Counted from the first letter of the stretch, positions 41,609 to 50,709 are shown. The stretch: 64,000 bases of DNA from Streptomyces sp. NRRL S-87 (GCF_000719335.1 NZ_JOGB01000058.1:23486-87485), one strand, 5' to 3'. Program-made: numbers and translations. Notes: generated from the sequence alone by a model not told the origin.

Positions 41609-43054
41609 CTAGTAGGGCCACCAGGCGTCGGAGGCCTTGTCCCAGTCGTCCCCGGTGGGCCAGTCGGTGTCCCAGCCCTTCTCCCAGCCCGAGCCCTTCT
41701 CCCAGCCGGAGCCGTCGTTCCAGTCCCCGTCCCAGCAGATCTTCTGGTTGCCCAGGAACTGGCTGAGCCACTCGCTGCCGAAGTCGAGCGGTACGCACCA
41801 CTCGTCGTGCGGCGTCGGCTCCGGGACGGGGTCGGGGGTGATGTCGGGCTTGGGCGTGGGCTTCGGTGTCGGCTTGGGTGTCGGCTTGGGCGTGGGTTTC
41901 GGCGTCGGGACCGGGGTGAGGTCCGGCTTCGGCGTGGGCCTGGGCGTGACCACCGGGGGCGTGACGACCGGCGGCGTGACGACCGGCGGGGTGATCACGG
42001 GCGGGGTGACGACCGGCGGGGTGACGACCGGCGGGGTCACCACCGGCGGGGTGACCACCGGCGGGGTCGGGACGGTCGGCTCGGACATCATGTCCCGGAA
42101 CACCTGCGCCGAGCGCGGGTTCTGCTTGCACTGCCAGACGCCGTGCGGGCAGTAGTCGGTGATGGTGTGGTAGAGCGGCCCGTGCTGCCGGATCCACTCG
42201 AGCATGCGCCGCATGTACACGGGATTGTCGCCGTGCCGGAACAGCCCCCACTCGGGGTACGAGATGGGCTTGCCGTGCGCCTTCGCGAAGTCCACGTGCT
42301 GCTGGAGCCCGTACGGCTGGCTGACCTGCTCGTCGAAGGTCCGGCCGGGCGCCTGGTCGTACGAGTCCATGCCGACGATGTCGACGACGTCGTCGCCGGG
42401 GTAGCACCTGGTCCAGCCGATCGCGTCGGTGCCGCGGTTCGGGGTGAAGTCGAAGCGGAACCGCTGGCCCTCGACCGATCGCATGGTGGTGACGATGCGC
42501 CGCCAGTACGCCTTCCAGTTCTCCGGGTCGGGCCCGCACCGGTGGGTGTAGGTGATGCCGTTCATCTCCCAGCCGAGCACGATGACCGCGTCCGGCACGC
42601 CCACGTCGACCAGGCGCTCGGCGAGCTTGCGGAAGTGGCCGTCGAACTCCCCCTGTGCGCCCGCCTGGATCAGCCGGGCCACCTGGTAGTCCGGCACGCC
42701 CGCCTCGTTGCGCTCCTGCATGGGCACGTTGAGCACGAACAGCCGGTCGGACTTGGCCCGCCGCCACCGCGCCCAGTCCTCCAGGAAGGTCGGGGCGCCC
42801 TCGATGTTCGACCAGGTGTCGCCGGGCAAGTAGGTGTGCCCGACGCGGAGTTCGGCTCCGCCCAGCCAGCGGGAGAGCCCCTTCATGCGCTCCACGCCCG
42901 GCGAACCGTAGTGGAGATAGGCCCCCACGGCGGTGCCGGAGGCGGTCGGAGGTCCGTCGTCGGACGGTGCGGCGACGGCGGCGCCGGTGGCGAGCAGGCC
43001 GGCCGTGACCGTGCCGATGCAGGTGCTCGCCAACCTGCGGCGTGGATGGGTCAT
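41609..43054 (-). CDS. Secreted glycoside hydrolase family 26-like protein
   Basis: This 481-residue protein has a signal peptide (CIGTVTAGLLATGAAVAAPS) and a catalytic domain (about 40-325) with VIVLGWEMNGITYTHRC holding the acid/base Glu, VDIVGMDSYDQ, and ISYPEWGLFRHGDN holding the likely nucleophile Glu, as in GH26 and related clan A enzymes. A PPVVT repeat linker and a TPKP repeat follow, then a 60-residue Trp/Asp-rich end (WEKGSGWEKGWDTDW). It probably trims or releases the polymer made by the adjacent operon. Confidence 0.85.
   Translation of the reverse strand: MTHPRRRLASTCIGTVTAGLLATGAAVAAPSDDGPPTASGTAVGAYLHYGSPGVERMKGLSRWLGGAELRVGHTYLPGDTWSNIEGAPTFLEDWARWRRAKSDRLFVLNVPMQERNEAGVPDYQVARLIQAGAQGEFDGHFRKLAERLVDVGVPDAVIVLGWEMNGITYTHRCGPDPENWKAYWRRIVTTMRSVEGQRFRFDFTPNRGTDAIGWTRCYPGDDVVDIVGMDSYDQAPGRTFDEQVSQPYGLQQHVDFAKAHGKPISYPEWGLFRHGDNPVYMRRMLEWIRQHGPLYHTITDYCPHGVWQCKQNPRSAQVFRDMMSEPTVPTPPVVTPPVVTPPVVTPPVVTPPVITPPVVTPPVVTPPVVTPRPTPKPDLTPVPTPKPTPKPTPKPTPKPTPKPDITPDPVPEPTPHDEWCVPLDFGSEWLSQFLGNQKICWDGDWNDGSGWEKGSGWEKGWDTDWPTGDDWDKASDAWWPY
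41945..42067. repeat. 15-bp tandem repeat coding the PPVVT linker
   Basis: About eight copies of the unit GTGACGACCGGCGGG (one copy codes PPVIT). It lies inside the GH26 gene and gives an extended linker; copy number could vary between strains. Confidence 0.85.
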
Positions 43055-43162
43055 GGCGTCTCCCGGACTTCTTGGACGGATGCGGCCTGGGGCGCTGCAC
43101 GGGGCGCCCCGCGCGGGGCGGGCGCGGTGCGGCCCGAAGCGGTGCGCTTGGCAACGACGTTA

Positions 43163-43212
43163 GGCATCTCATGTGACTAATGGCCTGTCTGATGCCCCGT
43201 TGGTAGGCCATT
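43163..43212. promoter_or_regulatory. Overlapping inverted repeats in the GH26/ATP-grasp divergent spacer
   Basis: Two interleaved repeats lie in the 212-bp spacer: GGCATC (43163) with GATGCC (43191), and AATGGCCT (43179) with AGGCCATT (43205). The composition here is AT-richer than around it. This is a likely shared control region for the two divergent genes; the regulator is not known. Confidence 0.45.
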
Positions 43213-43266
43213 CGCGACTGCCAACCGCCCTTGCTTGGTCCGACTAGGTGAAAGACCTCCGGTGAC

Positions 43267-44712
43267 ATGCCCCCGTTCCTTGCCGAAGTGCCCGCCCTGC
43301 TGCTCAGGCTCGACCGCAACCCCTTCCACCACGGCACCCTCGGGGCGGTCCGGTCCCTGGGGCGCGACGGGGTCGAGGTCCACGCCGTGGTCGAGGCCGG
43401 CGGCGGCCCGGTGGCCCGCTCCCGCTACCTGCGGGCGGTCCACCGCGGACCCCAGGGCGAGCCCACCCCGAGGGCCCTGGCCGACTGCCTGACCGGCATC
43501 TCCGAGCGCATCGGGCGCCCCGCGGTCCTCTTCGCCATGGACGACCTGAGCGCGATCACGGTCTCCCGCATCGCCCCGCTGCTGGCCGGCCGCTACCTGG
43601 TCCCCGCGCAGCCCGACGACCTGCCCGCCCGGGTCGCGGACAAGGCGGAGCTGGCCGTCCTCTGCGCACGCTGGGGCGTCGGCCACCCGGAGACCGTGGT
43701 GCCCGGCAGCGGGGCGGAGGCCGCCGAGGCCGCCCGGCGGCTCGGCCTGCCGGTGGTCGCCAAGTGGAGCCGCCCCTGGCTGCTGCCCGCCGGGCAGGGG
43801 CTGCGCAGCACCACCCTGCTCGGCTCCGCGGCGGCCGCCCGCCGGCTGTACGAGCGCCACGAGGAGGCCGGCAGCCCGCTGCTCCTCCAGCGCTACCTGC
43901 CCGGCGGGCCCGGCACCGACTGGTTCTTCCACGGCTGCTTCACCGACGGCGGGCGTCCGCTGCTGGTGGGCTCCGGCCGCAAGGAGCTGTCCTGGCCGGT
44001 GCGGACCGGGCTGACCGCGGTGGGCCGCTGGCTGCCCGACCCGGCGGTCGAGGAGGCCGGGCTGCGGGTGGCCGAGCGGTTGGGCTACCGGGGCATCCTC
44101 GACCTCGACTTCCGCCGCGACGCCCGGGGCGGACTGCGGCTGCTGGACTTCAACCCGCGGCCGGGCGCCCAGTTCCGGCTCTTCACCGACGCCGCCGGTC
44201 TGGACGTCGTACGCGCCCTGTACCGGGACCTGACGGGCCAGCCGGTGCCGGCGCGGCAGGGCGGGCCGGGGCGGATGTTCGTGGCCGAGAACTACGCCCT
44301 GCTGGCCGCCCTGACGGCTCCTCGGGCGGCGGCGGAGCCCTTCGGCTCCGGACCGGCGGCGCCGGATCCCGACGCGGCGGGTCCGGCCGACGTCCGTCCG
44401 GCCGACGTCCGTCCGGCCGACGTCCGTGCGGCTGACGCCCGTCCGGCCGACGCCCGGCCGTTCGGCGCGGGGCCGCAGTCGGAGGCGGCCGGTCCCGTCG
44501 AGGCCGCCTGGTTCGCGGCCGACGACCCGCTGCCCTTCCTCGCCATGGCGGGCGCCTTCTTCGGCCGCGGGGTCGACAAGGGGCTGCGCCGGGTGCGCGG
44601 CCTGCTGCGCGCCGTGCCGGCCCAGGGCCGCCGGACCGGGCGAGCGGGGGCGGGGACGCCGGAGCAGCGGCGCGCCACCGGCCCTGCGGCCTCCCCGCCC
44701 GCCAAGGTGTGA
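43267..44712 (+). CDS. ATP-grasp domain protein
   Basis: This 481-residue protein has an ATP-grasp fold: a pre-domain (PALLLRLDRNPFHHGTLGAV), LPVVAKWSRPW, SPLLLQRYLPGGPGTDWFFH, and the metal-binding end RYRG-like GILDLDFRRDARGG with LLDFNPRPGAQF. Relatives join carboxylates to amines or other groups. After residue ~350 it continues with a Pro/Ala/Asp-rich spacer of RPADV repeats and a basic C-terminus. It may modify the polysaccharide or make a small molecule; substrate unknown. Confidence 0.85.
   Translation: MPPFLAEVPALLLRLDRNPFHHGTLGAVRSLGRDGVEVHAVVEAGGGPVARSRYLRAVHRGPQGEPTPRALADCLTGISERIGRPAVLFAMDDLSAITVSRIAPLLAGRYLVPAQPDDLPARVADKAELAVLCARWGVGHPETVVPGSGAEAAEAARRLGLPVVAKWSRPWLLPAGQGLRSTTLLGSAAAARRLYERHEEAGSPLLLQRYLPGGPGTDWFFHGCFTDGGRPLLVGSGRKELSWPVRTGLTAVGRWLPDPAVEEAGLRVAERLGYRGILDLDFRRDARGGLRLLDFNPRPGAQFRLFTDAAGLDVVRALYRDLTGQPVPARQGGPGRMFVAENYALLAALTAPRAAAEPFGSGPAAPDPDAAGPADVRPADVRPADVRAADARPADARPFGAGPQSEAAGPVEAAWFAADDPLPFLAMAGAFFGRGVDKGLRRVRGLLRAVPAQGRRTGRAGAGTPEQRRATGPAASPPAKV
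44383..44460. repeat. 15-bp tandem repeat in the ATP-grasp gene
   Basis: The unit GTCCGTCCGGCCGAC recurs about five times with small changes and codes RPADV/RPADA. It lies between the catalytic domain and the basic C-terminus. Confidence 0.8.
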
Positions 44713-44766
44713 CTCCCCGGCCCCGCCCCACCAGTCCCGTCTTCCCCCACGAGCCCCAGGGACGGC

Positions 44767-46092
44767 ATGAACCGAACGCAGCGCACCCCCCGCACCGACC
44801 GCACGCAGCACGTCGACGACCTGGTGGTGATCGGCGCCGGCCCCTACGGGCTCTCGATCGGCGCTCACGCCGCCGCCGCCGGACTCGACGTCCGGGTGCT
44901 CGGCCGCCCCATGGCCTCCTGGCGCGACCACATGCCCGAGGGCATGTTCCTCAAGTCCGAGCCCTGGGCCTCCAACCTGTCCGACCCCGCCGGCCGGCAC
45001 ACCCTCGCCGCCTACTGCGCCGGCCGCGGCCTGCCCGCCGAGCACGGCCACCCGATGCCCATCAGCGCCTACGCGGACTACGGGCTGTGGTTCGCCCGCC
45101 ACTCCGGCCCCGAGGTCGAGGAGCGGACCGTCACCGCGGTCGCCCCGCACGGCGACGGCTGCTTCCGCATCAGCACCCTCGAGGGCCCCCCGCTGCTGGC
45201 CCGCACCGTGGCCCTGGCCGTCGGGATGCTGCCCTTCCGGCACTACCCGCGCGCGCTGCGCCCGCTGCCCGCCGAGCTCTGCTCGCACAGCACCGGCCAC
45301 CGCGACCTGGCCCGGTTCCGCGGCCTGGACGTGACCGTCATCGGCGGCGGCCAGGCCGCGATGGAGACCGCCTGCCTGCTCGCCGAGCTGGGCGCCGAAC
45401 CCCGGCTGGTGGCCCGGGCCGGCGGGCTGAACTGGAACACCCCCGTCAAACCGCTGGCCCGCGGCCTGCTGCACCGCCTGCGCGACCCGCACAGCGGCCT
45501 GGGCACCGGCTGGCGCAACTGGGCGTACGCCGAGCTGCCCGCAGCCGTGCGCCGGCTGCCCGCCGGCAAGCGGGAGCGGATCGCCGCCACCGCCCTCGGC
45601 CCGGCCGGCGCCTGGTGGCTGCGCGAGCGCTTCGAGGGCCGGGTCCCGGTGCTGCTCGGGCACCGGCTGCACGACGCCGCCGCCGTCGGGGACCGCACCC
45701 GGCTGGCGCTGACCGGCGCGGCCGGCGAGCCCGTCGTGCTGGACACCGGGCACGTCATCGCCGCCACCGGCTTCGTACCGGACCTGGCGCGACTCGACCT
45801 CCTGGACCAGAACCTGCGGGCCGCGCTGCGCCGGACGGGCCGGGGCGGCACCCCCGAGCTGAGCGCCGGGTTCGAGTCCTCGTACCCGGGGCTGTTCTTC
45901 GCGGGGCTCGTCACCGCTCCCTCATTCGGCCCTTCCATGCGATTCGTGCACGGCGCGGGCTTCGCTGCGGGGAGACTGGTAAGAGGAGTAAGGCGGCGCC
46001 TCGCCGGGAGGGGCGCGCAGCCCGGTACCTCCGGAGCCGGCGCGGCCGCGCTGGCACCGGAGGCCGGACACCCGAAGTCGTTCATGGGGTGA
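44767..46092 (+). CDS. FAD/NAD(P)-binding monooxygenase-like oxidoreductase
   Basis: This 441-residue flavoprotein has the FAD motif VVIGAGPYGLSIGAHAAA near 20, a second dinucleotide motif VTVIGGGQAAMETACLLAE near 197, and IAATGFVPDLARLDLLD and PGLFFAGLVTAPSFGPSMRF towards the end. The MPEGMFLKSEPWASNL part after the first motif is typical of FMO/lysine-hydroxylase-like proteins. AGGGACGGC precedes the ATG. It follows the ATP-grasp gene by 54 bases and may share its message, hinting at a joint pathway. Confidence 0.86.
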   Translation: MNRTQRTPRTDRTQHVDDLVVIGAGPYGLSIGAHAAAAGLDVRVLGRPMASWRDHMPEGMFLKSEPWASNLSDPAGRHTLAAYCAGRGLPAEHGHPMPISAYADYGLWFARHSGPEVEERTVTAVAPHGDGCFRISTLEGPPLLARTVALAVGMLPFRHYPRALRPLPAELCSHSTGHRDLARFRGLDVTVIGGGQAAMETACLLAELGAEPRLVARAGGLNWNTPVKPLARGLLHRLRDPHSGLGTGWRNWAYAELPAAVRRLPAGKRERIAATALGPAGAWWLRERFEGRVPVLLGHRLHDAAAVGDRTRLALTGAAGEPVVLDTGHVIAATGFVPDLARLDLLDQNLRAALRRTGRGGTPELSAGFESSYPGLFFAGLVTAPSFGPSMRFVHGAGFAAGRLVRGVRRRLAGRGAQPGTSGAGAAALAPEAGHPKSFMG

Positions 46093-46104
46093 GAGGGGTC
46101 CGCC

Positions 46105-46449
46105 ATGAGCCCGGAGCGAGCACAGGGCAGGGGCTGGGTGCGCATTCCGGCCAGCCGGGTGGAGCCGGCTGCGGAGCCGGGGCCGCCCGGCGCCCTTCAG
46201 GGGTACACCCGTCCGCCCGGGCCCCCGCCGGGCCACCCGTACCCGCCCGGCCCCCCTCCGGGGTACCCGTATCCGGCCGCGGCCCCGCCCGGGTACCCGT
46301 ACCCGTCCGCCGACCGGGACCCGGACGGCCAGCCGCCGGTGTACCTCTCCCTCGTCAGGCGGTGGCGGGAGGCCGGGCTGACCCTGCCCGGGCATCCTGA
46401 CGAGGAGTGGGAGCGGCTGATCTCGCAGCCGTGCTGGCCAGGTCACTGA
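46105..46449 (+). CDS. Small Pro/Tyr-rich protein
   Basis: This 114-residue protein has repeats of the form PPGPPPGHPYPPGPPPGYPY in its middle and a compact conserved-looking end, PPVYLSLVRRWREAGLTLPG then DEEWERLI. No signal peptide or membrane helix is seen. GAGAGGGGTCCGCC precedes the ATG and it lies 12 bases after the oxidoreductase gene. Not recognised; a protein-contact role is only a guess. Confidence 0.7.
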   Translation: MSPERAQGRGWVRIPASRVEPAAEPGPPGALQGYTRPPGPPPGHPYPPGPPPGYPYPAAAPPGYPYPSADRDPDGQPPVYLSLVRRWREAGLTLPGHPDEEWERLISQPCWPGH

Positions 46450-46473
46450 TCCCGGCGTCCGAAGGGAGTCCCG

Positions 46474-48537
46474 ATGGAGACCGAACCCGGGGGGCCCGGG
46501 CCGGTGATCGGTCCCGGCGACCGGCTGGCGCTCAACAAGATGGGCAGCTTCGACCTCGACCTCGACCGCGGGCACCTGGACCTCGACCCCGGCGGACTGG
46601 CCGTGTTCGACCTGGAGCCGGAGGAGTTCGACAACACTCCGGACGGCCTCGGCCTGCGCATCCCGCCCGAGGACAACGCCCGGCTGAACGCGGTCGTGCA
46701 GAACGCGCTGGCCGCCGGCGAGCGTTCGTACGGCTCGTACTTCACCGTGCAGCGGCGCGACGGCACCGAGCAGTGGACCCACACCCAGGGCACGATCCTG
46801 CGCGACGAACAGGGCGAGGGGCGCCGGATCGTCGGCATCGTCCGCAACGCCACCGCCGAGCTCGCCCACTCCACCCTGCTGCGCAAGCTGGAGGCCGCCC
46901 GCGCCAAGCAGACCACCATCGTGCAGCGCACCACGGAGGCGCTGTCCCGGGCGGTCACGGTCGACGACGTCACGGCCGCGCTCACCGGGGCGGGCGCCCT
47001 GGAGCGGCTCGGTGCGGACGGCCTGGCCCTCGGCCTCGCCGAGAACGGCACCATGAAGATCATCGCACTGAGCGGGGAGTCCCTGGAGATCCTCGACGAG
47101 CGCCGCTTCACCCGCCTCGACGGGTCCCTGCCGCTCTCTCAGGCGGTCCTCAGCCGCAAGGCCCGCTTCTCCACCTCGCTGACCGCCCTCGCCGAGGAGT
47201 TCCCGCTGCTCGGCGACTACCTCCGGCGCATCAAGTACGACGCGGCCGCCTACCTGCCGCTGATCGCGCAGGACAAGGCCATCGGCGGGCTGGTGCTCTT
47301 CTACCGGCGGCGCACCGAGTTCAGCCCCGAGGAGCGCAACCTGTGCCTCGGCCTGGCCGGCATCGTCGCCCAGTCGCTCCAGCGGGCGCTGCTCTTCGAC
47401 CAGGAGCGCGAGTTCGCCACCGGCCTGCAGGCCGCCATGCTGCCGCGCCGGATCCCCGAGATCAGCGGCGGCGAGATCGCGGTGCGCTACCACTCGGCGT
47501 GGAGCGGCCGGGAGGTCGGCGGCGACTGGTACGACGTGATCTCCCTGCCCCGGGACCGGGTGGGCCTGGTGGTGGGCGACGTCCAGGGCCACGACACGCA
47601 CGCCGCCGCGATCATGGGACAGCTGCGGATCGCCCTGCGCGCGTACGCGGGGGAGGGGCACCCGCCCTCCACCGTGCTGGCCCGGGCCTCCCGGTTCCTC
47701 GCCGAGCTCGACACCGAGCGCTTCGCGACCTGTACGTACGCCCAGGTGGACCTCGAGACCGGCGGGGTACGGGCGGTCCGCGCGGGGCACCTCGGCCCGC
47801 TGATCCGGCACACCGACGGGCGCACCGGCTGGCCCAACCTGCGCGGCGGCCTGCCGCTGGGCCTGGCCTCGGTCTTCGAACAGGAGGAGTTCCCCGAGAC
47901 CCGGCTGGACCTGGTGCCCGGCGAGACCCTCGTGCTGTGCACGGACGGGCTGGTCGAGGAGCCGGGCACTGCCATCACCGCCGGCATGGACGCGCTCGCG
48001 CACGCCGTCCGCAGCGGCCCCCAGGAGGCCGGGGCGCTCGCCGACCACCTCTCCGACCGGCTGTGGGAGCGCTGGGGCTCCGGTGACGACGTGGCCCTCC
48101 TGGTGCTGCGCCGGGCCCCCGACCCGGGCACCCACCGGGCGCCGCGCATCCACCAGTACGTCCACCAGGCCGACCCCGAGGGCCTGTCCGAGGCCCGCTA
48201 CGCGCTGCGCCAGGCGCTGCGCGACTGGGGCATGCCGGAGCTCGCCGACGACGTCGAGGTGGCGGCCGGGGAACTGCTGGTCAACGCCCTCCTGCACACC
48301 GAGGGCGGGGCGGTGCTGACGATGGAGGTGCTGCCCGAGCCGGTGCGCCGGATCCGGCTGTGGGTGAAGGACCGTTCCAGCGTCTGGCCGCGCCGCCGGT
48401 CACCGGGTGAGGCGGCCACCACGGGGCGCGGGCTGCTGCTGGTGGACGCGCTCGCCACGCACTGGGGCGTGGAGTCGCGCGGGGACGGCAAGGCGGTGTG
48501 GTGCGAGTTCCAGGCGGCGCCGGTGGAGGGGATGTAG
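46474..48537 (+). CDS. PAS-GAF-SpoIIE phosphatase with anti-sigma-type ATPase domain
   Basis: This 687-residue regulator has a PAS-like domain (about 25-135), a GAF domain (about 150-310, ending GGLVLFYRRRTEFSPEERN), a PP2C/SpoIIE phosphatase domain (about 320-555, with VGGDWYDVISLP, VGDVQGHDTHAAAIMGQLR and the late GSGDDVALLVLR) and a HATPase_c domain (ADDVEVAAGELLVNALLHTE, ATTGRGLLLVDALATHW). The pair of activities suits a partner-switching module that controls a sigma factor through anti-anti-sigma proteins. CGAAGGGAGTCCCG precedes the ATG. Confidence 0.92.
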   Translation: METEPGGPGPVIGPGDRLALNKMGSFDLDLDRGHLDLDPGGLAVFDLEPEEFDNTPDGLGLRIPPEDNARLNAVVQNALAAGERSYGSYFTVQRRDGTEQWTHTQGTILRDEQGEGRRIVGIVRNATAELAHSTLLRKLEAARAKQTTIVQRTTEALSRAVTVDDVTAALTGAGALERLGADGLALGLAENGTMKIIALSGESLEILDERRFTRLDGSLPLSQAVLSRKARFSTSLTALAEEFPLLGDYLRRIKYDAAAYLPLIAQDKAIGGLVLFYRRRTEFSPEERNLCLGLAGIVAQSLQRALLFDQEREFATGLQAAMLPRRIPEISGGEIAVRYHSAWSGREVGGDWYDVISLPRDRVGLVVGDVQGHDTHAAAIMGQLRIALRAYAGEGHPPSTVLARASRFLAELDTERFATCTYAQVDLETGGVRAVRAGHLGPLIRHTDGRTGWPNLRGGLPLGLASVFEQEEFPETRLDLVPGETLVLCTDGLVEEPGTAITAGMDALAHAVRSGPQEAGALADHLSDRLWERWGSGDDVALLVLRRAPDPGTHRAPRIHQYVHQADPEGLSEARYALRQALRDWGMPELADDVEVAAGELLVNALLHTEGGAVLTMEVLPEPVRRIRLWVKDRSSVWPRRRSPGEAATTGRGLLLVDALATHWGVESRGDGKAVWCEFQAAPVEGM

Positions 48538-48642
48538 CCCCGGCTCCGGCGGGCCGTCACCCGCTGGGAGCAGTGCCCGTCACCCCGGGTTGTGAGGATC
48601 CGTACGCGGGGTGACGATCGGCCGTGTGGAAGGGATACAGCC

Positions 48643-48810
48643 ATGCGGTGGATGAGCAAGGGGGCCGTGCGCGGGATGCTGCTGGCCCTGGTGGTGGCCG
48701 GCGGGATCCCGGCCCTGGCCGCGCACACGGCCGGCCGGGCCCCGCACGGGCCCGGCTGCCGCTCGGTGGCCTACATGTCCGTCGTGGGGCTCGGGCCGGA
48801 CTGCCGCTGA
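48643..48810 (+). CDS. Small secreted or membrane peptide
   Basis: This 55-residue product has an N-terminal basic-hydrophobic signal-like stretch (GAVRGMLLALVVAGGIPALA) and a short mature part with two cysteines (PGCRSVAYMSVVGLGPDC). GGAAGGGATACAGCC precedes the ATG and third positions are GC-rich. Not recognised. The spacing of the two cysteines would allow a disulfide loop of 15 residues. Confidence 0.6.
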   Translation: MRWMSKGAVRGMLLALVVAGGIPALAAHTAGRAPHGPGCRSVAYMSVVGLGPDCR

Positions 48811-48819
48811 CCGGAGGGC

Positions 48820-49278
48820 TCAGTGCGCGCGGTGGTCGACCAGGTCGACGCTCTCCCGGCCCCCCGCCAGCGCGTGCGGCAGCGGCAGCCAGCCGCCCGA
48901 GGACTCCAGCGTCATCAGGTGGGCGTCCACCTGCGCCGGGCCCCCGTGGAAGCCGAGGTCGACGTCGCCGAGCGGGTTGACCGGCCCGCTCGACTCCCAC
49001 GCGTGCTCGGCGCCGTCGCACACCGCGTCCGTGCCGCCGAAGCCCAGCTGGGTGCCGTCCTGCACGAGGCTGCTCGAGACGAAGACCCCCCGCAGGGGTG
49101 ACGCACCGGAGCAGCGGTAGGTGCCGGAAAGGGTGACCGTGCCGTCCTGCGCGATGTGCACCTGGTCCCGTACGGAAATCTCACCGGAGAACGCGGCGGC
49201 CGTCGCCGGCGAGGTGAACGGCACGGTGAGAGTCGCCAGGGCGGCCAGGCTCAGGAGCGCGAGCTTTGAAATGCGCAT
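48820..49278 (-). CDS. Secreted DUF6299-like protein
   Basis: This 152-residue secreted protein has a signal peptide (LALLSLAALATLTVPFTSPA, cut near ATAAA) and a beta-rich mature domain with VHIAQDGTVTLSGTYRCSG and FGGTDAVCDGAEHAWESS; two cysteines probably pair. This fits the DUF6299 type of small Streptomyces exoproteins. It is convergent with the small peptide gene, 9 bases away. Confidence 0.75.
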   Translation of the reverse strand: MRISKLALLSLAALATLTVPFTSPATAAAFSGEISVRDQVHIAQDGTVTLSGTYRCSGASPLRGVFVSSSLVQDGTQLGFGGTDAVCDGAEHAWESSGPVNPLGDVDLGFHGGPAQVDAHLMTLESSGGWLPLPHALAGGRESVDLVDHRAH

Positions 49279-49460
49279 GATGCTTTTTGCTGCCTTCCGG
49301 GTGTGGGGGGTACGGCGGTTCGGCGCCGTCGAATCGAATTGTGCTGATGGTGCCTGCCGAACTCACTCGCCGTGACCGTGTCGGCCCGTGTCGGTGTGTG
49401 CATTTCCGCGTACGGCCGCGTGAATATGGCGGCAAAGAATCCCCCGGAAGGGACCCCTCC

Positions 49461-50114
49461 ATGCGTCACGCCGCGCCCGTAACCCTGGCATCCCTGGCAC
49501 CGCTCGCCTTGTTCCCGGTCCTGCTGCTCGGGACCGCCGCGTGCCAGGCCGCCCCCGAGCGCGCCGCGCGCGCGGCCCCCGCCGCGCCCCGGGCGTCCGA
49601 GGGCGACGACGCCCGGGGCGGGCTCCCGGCCGCGGCCGGCGCGGGGGACCGGGTGGCGGCGGAGGCGGCTGCCGGCCCCGCCGGCCCCGGCACGCTGCGC
49701 AAACCCGCCCGGCTGGGCGACGCGGTGACCTTCAGCGGCAAGGCCCTCGGCCGTCACCTGCGGGCCGTCCTGAACGCGTTCGTCGACCCGGCCGTCAGCG
49801 CGTCGAAGGACCGTGGACCCGGCCAGGGCAAGCGTTGGGTGGGCGCCGGGATGACGTTCTCGAACATCGGCGGGGACGCGTACGGGCCCCTCGGCGGCAT
49901 GTGGGCGATCGACGGCGACGGCGGGCGCCACCCGGCCGTGCCGACCGGCGAGCTGACCACCGGCAAAGCGCTCCCGTTCGCCCCGCTCGCGGTGGGGGAG
50001 CAGGCCGAGGGATGGGTGGTGTTCGAAATTCCGGAGAACGTGCGCGTCGTCCAGCTCCAGTACCGCGATGCGAACACGGCGACGAATTCCGGAGAAGGTT
50101 TCTGGCAGGTATAG
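49461..50114 (+). CDS. Lipoprotein with DUF4352-like domain
   Basis: This 217-residue protein has a lipobox (LLLGTAAC, lipidated Cys28), an Ala-rich linker to about residue 75, and a DUF4352-like immunoglobulin-type domain with LGDAVTFSGKALG, MTFSNIGGDAYGPLGGMWAI and PLAVGEQAEGWVVFEIPENV. Such domains bind partners on the outer membrane face. GAAGGGACCCCTCC precedes the ATG. Confidence 0.8.
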   Translation: MRHAAPVTLASLAPLALFPVLLLGTAACQAAPERAARAAPAAPRASEGDDARGGLPAAAGAGDRVAAEAAAGPAGPGTLRKPARLGDAVTFSGKALGRHLRAVLNAFVDPAVSASKDRGPGQGKRWVGAGMTFSNIGGDAYGPLGGMWAIDGDGGRHPAVPTGELTTGKALPFAPLAVGEQAEGWVVFEIPENVRVVQLQYRDANTATNSGEGFWQV

Positions 50115-50170
50115 CCCGAGGGGGTGAAGGGTCGAAAGGGCCCCCCGGAAAGACCACTAGGGTGCGGCGC

Positions 50171-50668
50171 ATGACTTCGACTCACACCGAATCCCAGGTC
50201 CGGCGGAACCAGCTCGGCACCCTTTCCGCCCTCACGTGGATCGGCGACCCCGAAGAGGGTCACGACATGCCCTACCTCCTCGCCTATTCGCTCGGTGACG
50301 GCGAGGGCGGCCACGAGGCGGGCGAGGCGGCGGCGCGCTCGCTGCTGGAGGAGATGGGCCTGCCCATCGGCGACGTCGTGCTCGACGGCACCCGTACCCC
50401 CAGCCTGCCCCTGACGGTCCTGGTCGAGGCCGAGCAGGCCGCGCTGACCATGCCGGGGCTCAACGTCCAGTGCTCGGCACCGCCGGAGTGGGTCAAGGCC
50501 GCCGACGACCACGGGCAGGTCTACTTCCTGTTCGCCACCCGCCCCTGGCCCGAGGCCGTGCCGGGGAAGCCCGTCACGCCCGAGATGCTGCAGGCCTTCG
50601 CCGGCGACGAGGCGGTGCTCACCAGCAGCGCCCACGTCGTGCTGCCGGTCACCAAGCTCCGCAAGTGA
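50171..50668 (+). CDS. DUF5949-family protein
   Basis: This 165-residue cytoplasmic protein shows NQLGTLSALTWIGDPEEGHD, AYSLGDGEGG, SLPLTVLVEAEQAALTMPG and FLFATRPWPEAVPGKPVTP, matching my memory of DUF5949 proteins of Streptomyces. No catalytic motif is apparent. It follows the lipoprotein gene by 56 bases without a visible terminator. Confidence 0.72.
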   Translation: MTSTHTESQVRRNQLGTLSALTWIGDPEEGHDMPYLLAYSLGDGEGGHEAGEAAARSLLEEMGLPIGDVVLDGTRTPSLPLTVLVEAEQAALTMPGLNVQCSAPPEWVKAADDHGQVYFLFATRPWPEAVPGKPVTPEMLQAFAGDEAVLTSSAHVVLPVTKLRK

Positions 50669-50709
50669 CCCGGGCCCGCTGAACCCCGTACGGCTCCCGG
50701 TACGGGCGG

